DNA of 41,238 bases from DASXTB01 sp036505615. GTDB taxonomy: Bacteria > Acidobacteriota > UBA6911 > JACQSX01. The notes beneath the pieces are model-generated. The model searched no databases and had not been told where the DNA came from. It worked only from the letters and a program-made list of their open reading frames with translations. Below, piece by piece: positions 38,954-41,238 of the stretch. Within the stretch, counting starts at the first letter, position 1; each line of letters opens with the position of its first letter. The translations under genes and the position numbers were made by a program. The DNA lies in NCBI GenBank assembly GCA_036505615.1, contig DASXTB010000218.1, positions 1-41,238 of the forward strand, given 5' to 3'.

Positions 38954-39940
38954 CTAACCTCCGATAAATACCATGGTTCGCGCCGGTTGGACAAAACCGG
39001 GGTCATTGATGTGGTGTCGTTCTTCCTTTAGATGCACCGCTTGACGAACAAAATCCTCGAGAGATTTTTCGGAATCTCCCCGGCGCAACCGGCCTGCCAG
39101 GTCATACTCGACCAAGCTGAACAAACAGGTCCTCAGCTTTCCCTCTGCCGTCAGTCTCAGGCGGCTGCACTGCCCGCAGAACGGACGGGAAACCGGCGCG
39201 ATGATGCCCAACTGCCCCTGGCCGCCCGCATAGGTAAACTTCAGCGCCGTCTCGGCCGCAAAGTCTCGCTGGATTGGGATCAACGTTTCGTAAGGAGCAA
39301 TCTTCTCCAACATTTCCGAGGCCGTGACCACTTTGTCGCGGCCCCAGTCGTGGCGCGAATCCAGGGGCATAAACTCGATGAAGCGCATCACGTGACCTTC
39401 CGCCTTCGCCCACTGGATAAAATTGACCAATTCATCATCGTTTATGCCACGGATGATGACGGCATTTATCTTGATATTGCTGAATCCGACCTTCTGGGCG
39501 GTTTCTATACCCTTCAAAACACGTTCCAGCGAATTTGAATCGGTGATCCGTGCAAAGCGCTCCGGTCGTAGCGAATCGACGCTCACGGTGAGCCGCCTCA
39601 GGCCGCCATCCTTCAGTCTTTGCGCCTGCTGGGTCAATAAATGACCATTGGTCGTCAGCGCCAGATCCTGCACCTCAGGGATCGCCGCGATTCGGGCCAC
39701 CAGTTGATCCAGCGATGCACGCAGCAACGGCTCACCGCCGGTTAACCGGACTTTTCGGATCCCCAACCTCACCAAGAGCCGCGTGATATTTTCGATCTCC
39801 TCGTAGCTGAGGAGTTCTTCCTTGCGCTTTTTCAATAAATTATCGAGGGGCGTCTTGCAGTAAAAACAGGAGTAGTTACACCGGTCGGTGACAGAAATTC
39901 TCAAATCCTGAATGTTGCGCCCGTACGCGTCTCTTAGCAT
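38954..39940 (-). CDS. moaA: GTP 3',8-cyclase MoaA (molybdenum cofactor biosynthesis)
   Basis: A radical-SAM enzyme for the first step of molybdopterin synthesis. The 328-residue protein has the N-terminal cluster motif CNYSCFYC at residues 21-28, RLTGGEPLLR near 67, TTNGHLL near 96, SVDSLRPERF near 118, FIEFMPLD near 187, the second cluster motif CGQCSRLRLTAEGKLRTC near 262-279, and the essential Gly-Gly C-terminus (FIGG). In place of the usual DxxRH-like N-terminus it has LRDAYGRNIQDLRISVTDR, which is standard. It would serve the CoxL-type enzyme at 16864-19185. The ATG follows a weak site. The 3' neighbour on the same strand is nadA. Confidence 0.96.
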   Translation of the reverse strand: MLRDAYGRNIQDLRISVTDRCNYSCFYCKTPLDNLLKKRKEELLSYEEIENITRLLVRLGIRKVRLTGGEPLLRASLDQLVARIAAIPEVQDLALTTNGHLLTQQAQRLKDGGLRRLTVSVDSLRPERFARITDSNSLERVLKGIETAQKVGFSNIKINAVIIRGINDDELVNFIQWAKAEGHVMRFIEFMPLDSRHDWGRDKVVTASEMLEKIAPYETLIPIQRDFAAETALKFTYAGGQGQLGIIAPVSRPFCGQCSRLRLTAEGKLRTCLFSLVEYDLAGRLRRGDSEKSLEDFVRQAVHLKEERHHINDPGFVQPARTMVFIGG

Positions 39941-40000
39941 GGGTAACCTACCATTTTAGCCTTTTGCGAAGGAATCGCGCAATTGAATCCCGGTAGCTTT

Positions 40001-40069
40001 CAGCCGACAGCAATCAGCTCTCAGCCCTATTAGACCGTCCGTTTTGCTGACCGCTGATCACTAACGGCT
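40001..40069. repeat. Family-L inverted repeat of ATCAGC/TCAGC words
   Basis: CAGCCGACAGCAATCAGCTC followed by TCAGC (40001-40025) pairs imperfectly with GCTGACCGCTGATCACTAACGGCT (40046-40069): AGCCG, AG, ATCAGC and TCAGC are shared in order. It directly abuts the family-E copy at 40085, so two different elements stand side by side upstream of moaA. Confidence 0.65.
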
Positions 40070-40084
40070 CAGCGTAAGAGGCTA

Positions 40085-40221
40085 TCTCAAAATCGTGAAA
40101 CCACGGGGGACACTGGGAACACGGGGGCCACAAGGGCTTTTCGAAGTTGGCAGTAATCTTGTTGATAAAGGAATCATTAAACCCGTGTTCCCGGTGTCCT
40201 CCGTGGTTCGTAGTTTTGAGA
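40085..40221. repeat. Family-E long palindrome, complete copy 3
   Basis: Left arm 40085-40125 and right arm 40182-40221 pair over about 40 nt with a few mismatches and one small gap (CCACGGGGGACACTGGGAAC against GTTCCCGGTGTCCTCCGTGG). The interior of about 56 nt (GGCCACAAGGGCTTTTCGAA, then GTTGGCAGTAATC) is conserved in the partial copy at 9993-10089. It lies between moaA and the repetitive secreted protein gene, both leftward, with 17 bp to the latter's stop. Confidence 0.95.
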
Positions 40222-40237
40222 CTCTCGCAAGCCTTGC

Positions 40238-41238
40238 TTACTTGACCTCGGTGATCGGGAGTGTGGCGAGTCTTCCAGGGCCGACCAGAATAGCCATTCC
40301 GCTGACCGGTGCAGCAGCGACCACTTCCAGCGTGCCGCGGAATTGTGAGAAATTGATTCCCTGACCTTGAAAGATTTGCTCGGCGAATCGAGAAAGTTGC
40401 CCGTTGCCTGCTAAAGAAACCGCAACCACTCCGTTGGGAACGAGCGCACCACTGGTATCGCGCAGTAGAAATGTCACTCCCACGGTGGAGCCTGATGGAT
40501 TTGAAAGCGCGACTCCGGTCTGCACCCCGATAGAATTGTCCGACTCAATCGGCACAAGAAAATCGGTCGACGGCCGGACTGCTGCTACACCCGCAACTCC
40601 TATGTCTCCGGCAAAAAGGATTGTTCCACCGATCGGAATATCCGAGTTCACCTTCGCAGAGCCAACGACAAGGCCGCCTTCTCCGTCTGTCTTATAGAAA
40701 GCAATCCCTTGAGGTGGAGTCTCAAAAGAAAACTCCCCATTTTGTATCGTGCCGTTGATACTGACCGACAGCGGTTTCCCGTCGCTGCCAAGCAACTGAA
40801 CCGTCCCGCTGGCCTTTGTCGTGGCTGACGGGTTGATCAACAGCAAGGTGGAAGAAACGCCTTGGCCATTGCCAAACTGGGCGAAGTAAAGCGTATTGCT
40901 TTCCGGATTGGATGGCGTCACCGGCAGCGTCGCAAGCTCGGCGGGACTGACGCGGAGGGCTAATCCATTAATGGGCGCAGGCGAATTCACTTCCAGCGTG
41001 CCGCGGAATTGGGAGAAGTCAATTCCACTTCCCTGGAAAATCTCGTCGATGAATCGGGCCAGTTGCCCGTAGCCGGCAAGCGAGATGGTGACGCTCCCGT
41101 TGGCAACCAACGCGCCGCCGCCATCACGCAGATTCAACGTCACAGACACAGAGGAAGTTCGCGGATTCGAGAGCGCCACTCCGGTCCTGACACCCGCGTC
41201 CATGTTTGACTCCACAGGGACGAAGAAATCTGAGTAGG
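40238..41238 (-). CDS. Repetitive secreted/adhesin-like protein, C-terminal part (5' end outside window)
   Basis: The frame is open to the window edge (YSDFFVPVES before the GTG at 41215), so the gene starts beyond it. Two copies of a unit of about 100 residues are seen: FVPVES...GVRTGVALSNP...LRDGGGALVANGSV, then SLAGYGQLARFIDEIFQGSG, DFSQFRGTLEV and LATLPVT; and later FLPIES-like LVPIESDNSIGVQTGVALSNP with SLAGNGQLSRFAEQIFQGQG and the same FSQFRGTLEV. A different beta-rich segment of about 110 residues (LYFAQFGNGQGVSSTLLLIN) separates them. The DNA of the copies is also similar, so the duplication is fairly recent. Units with this motif are common at the C-termini of very large exported Acidobacterial proteins. 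The function is unknown. Confidence 0.85.
   Translation of the reverse strand, partial: YSDFFVPVESNMDAGVRTGVALSNPRTSSVSVTLNLRDGGGALVANGSVTISLAGYGQLARFIDEIFQGSGIDFSQFRGTLEVNSPAPINGLALRVSPAELATLPVTPSNPESNTLYFAQFGNGQGVSSTLLLINPSATTKASGTVQLLGSDGKPLSVSINGTIQNGEFSFETPPQGIAFYKTDGEGGLVVGSAKVNSDIPIGGTILFAGDIGVAGVAAVRPSTDFLVPIESDNSIGVQTGVALSNPSGSTVGVTFLLRDTSGALVPNGVVAVSLAGNGQLSRFAEQIFQGQGINFSQFRGTLEVVAAAPVSGMAILVGPGRLATLPITEVK

Overview
The window looks like a chromosomal contig from a soil-type Acidobacteriota. This assignment is inferred from gene content and style: a repeat-rich secreted protein at the right edge of a kind I associate with Acidobacteria, a form-II CO-dehydrogenase-like coxSLM cluster, several lipoproteins, CHASE2-cyclase signalling, and intergenic spaces filled with short palindromic words. 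No rRNA or phylogenetic marker is present to prove it. I see no phage, plasmid, insertion sequence with a transposase, or CRISPR array.

Layout. 1-8.5 kb: the end of a TPR protein, a TIGR02757 protein, a leftward TetR - ECF sigma - zinc-finger anti-sigma operon with a clear promoter and operator, a secreted unknown, a DUF72 protein, a VapBC-type pair, a SAM hydrolase (DUF62), a nifS-iscU-like pair and an Hsp20 gene. 9-11.3 kb: fabI, a tiny membrane protein, tRNA-Thr(CGT) and a glycine-zipper lipoprotein with its terminator. 11.4-24 kb: a PDZ membrane protein faces a long leftward block that runs from an M48 protease through an MscS channel with a cyclic-nucleotide domain, rluB and a BamE-like protein into coxS-coxL-coxM-methyltransferase-coxG-GT-C glycosyltransferase. 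24-31.5 kb: rnhB, a cysteine synthase, a 0.7 kb non-coding palindromic region, a small secreted protein, a CHASE2 adenylate cyclase, a PHP phosphatase and a class-I glutamine amidotransferase. 31.6-41.2 kb: a YihY protein, queA, an M19 dipeptidase, a Cys/His-rich lipoprotein, a dienelactone hydrolase, a phd-vapC pair with a frameshifted toxin, nadA, moaA and the end of a repetitive secreted protein.

How genes may work together. MoaA makes molybdenum cofactor, which the coxSLM enzyme needs. The NifS/IscU-like pair could supply Fe-S clusters to CoxS, NadA and MoaA. The CHASE2 cyclase makes cAMP (or cGMP), and the MscS-cNMP channel can bind it. These links are inference from family roles.

The most unusual signal is in the gaps. 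At least nine intergenic regions hold long inverted repeats or halves of them, with arms up to 69 nt and very few mismatches. They are built from a small vocabulary of 7-20 nt words. Two sequence families recur here with conserved interiors: family A at 12512 and 24002, family E at 9993, 38635 and 40085. Several flanking genes take their stop codons, or their last residues, from the repeat arms. I know no named element that matches; this is the best candidate for an undescribed system.
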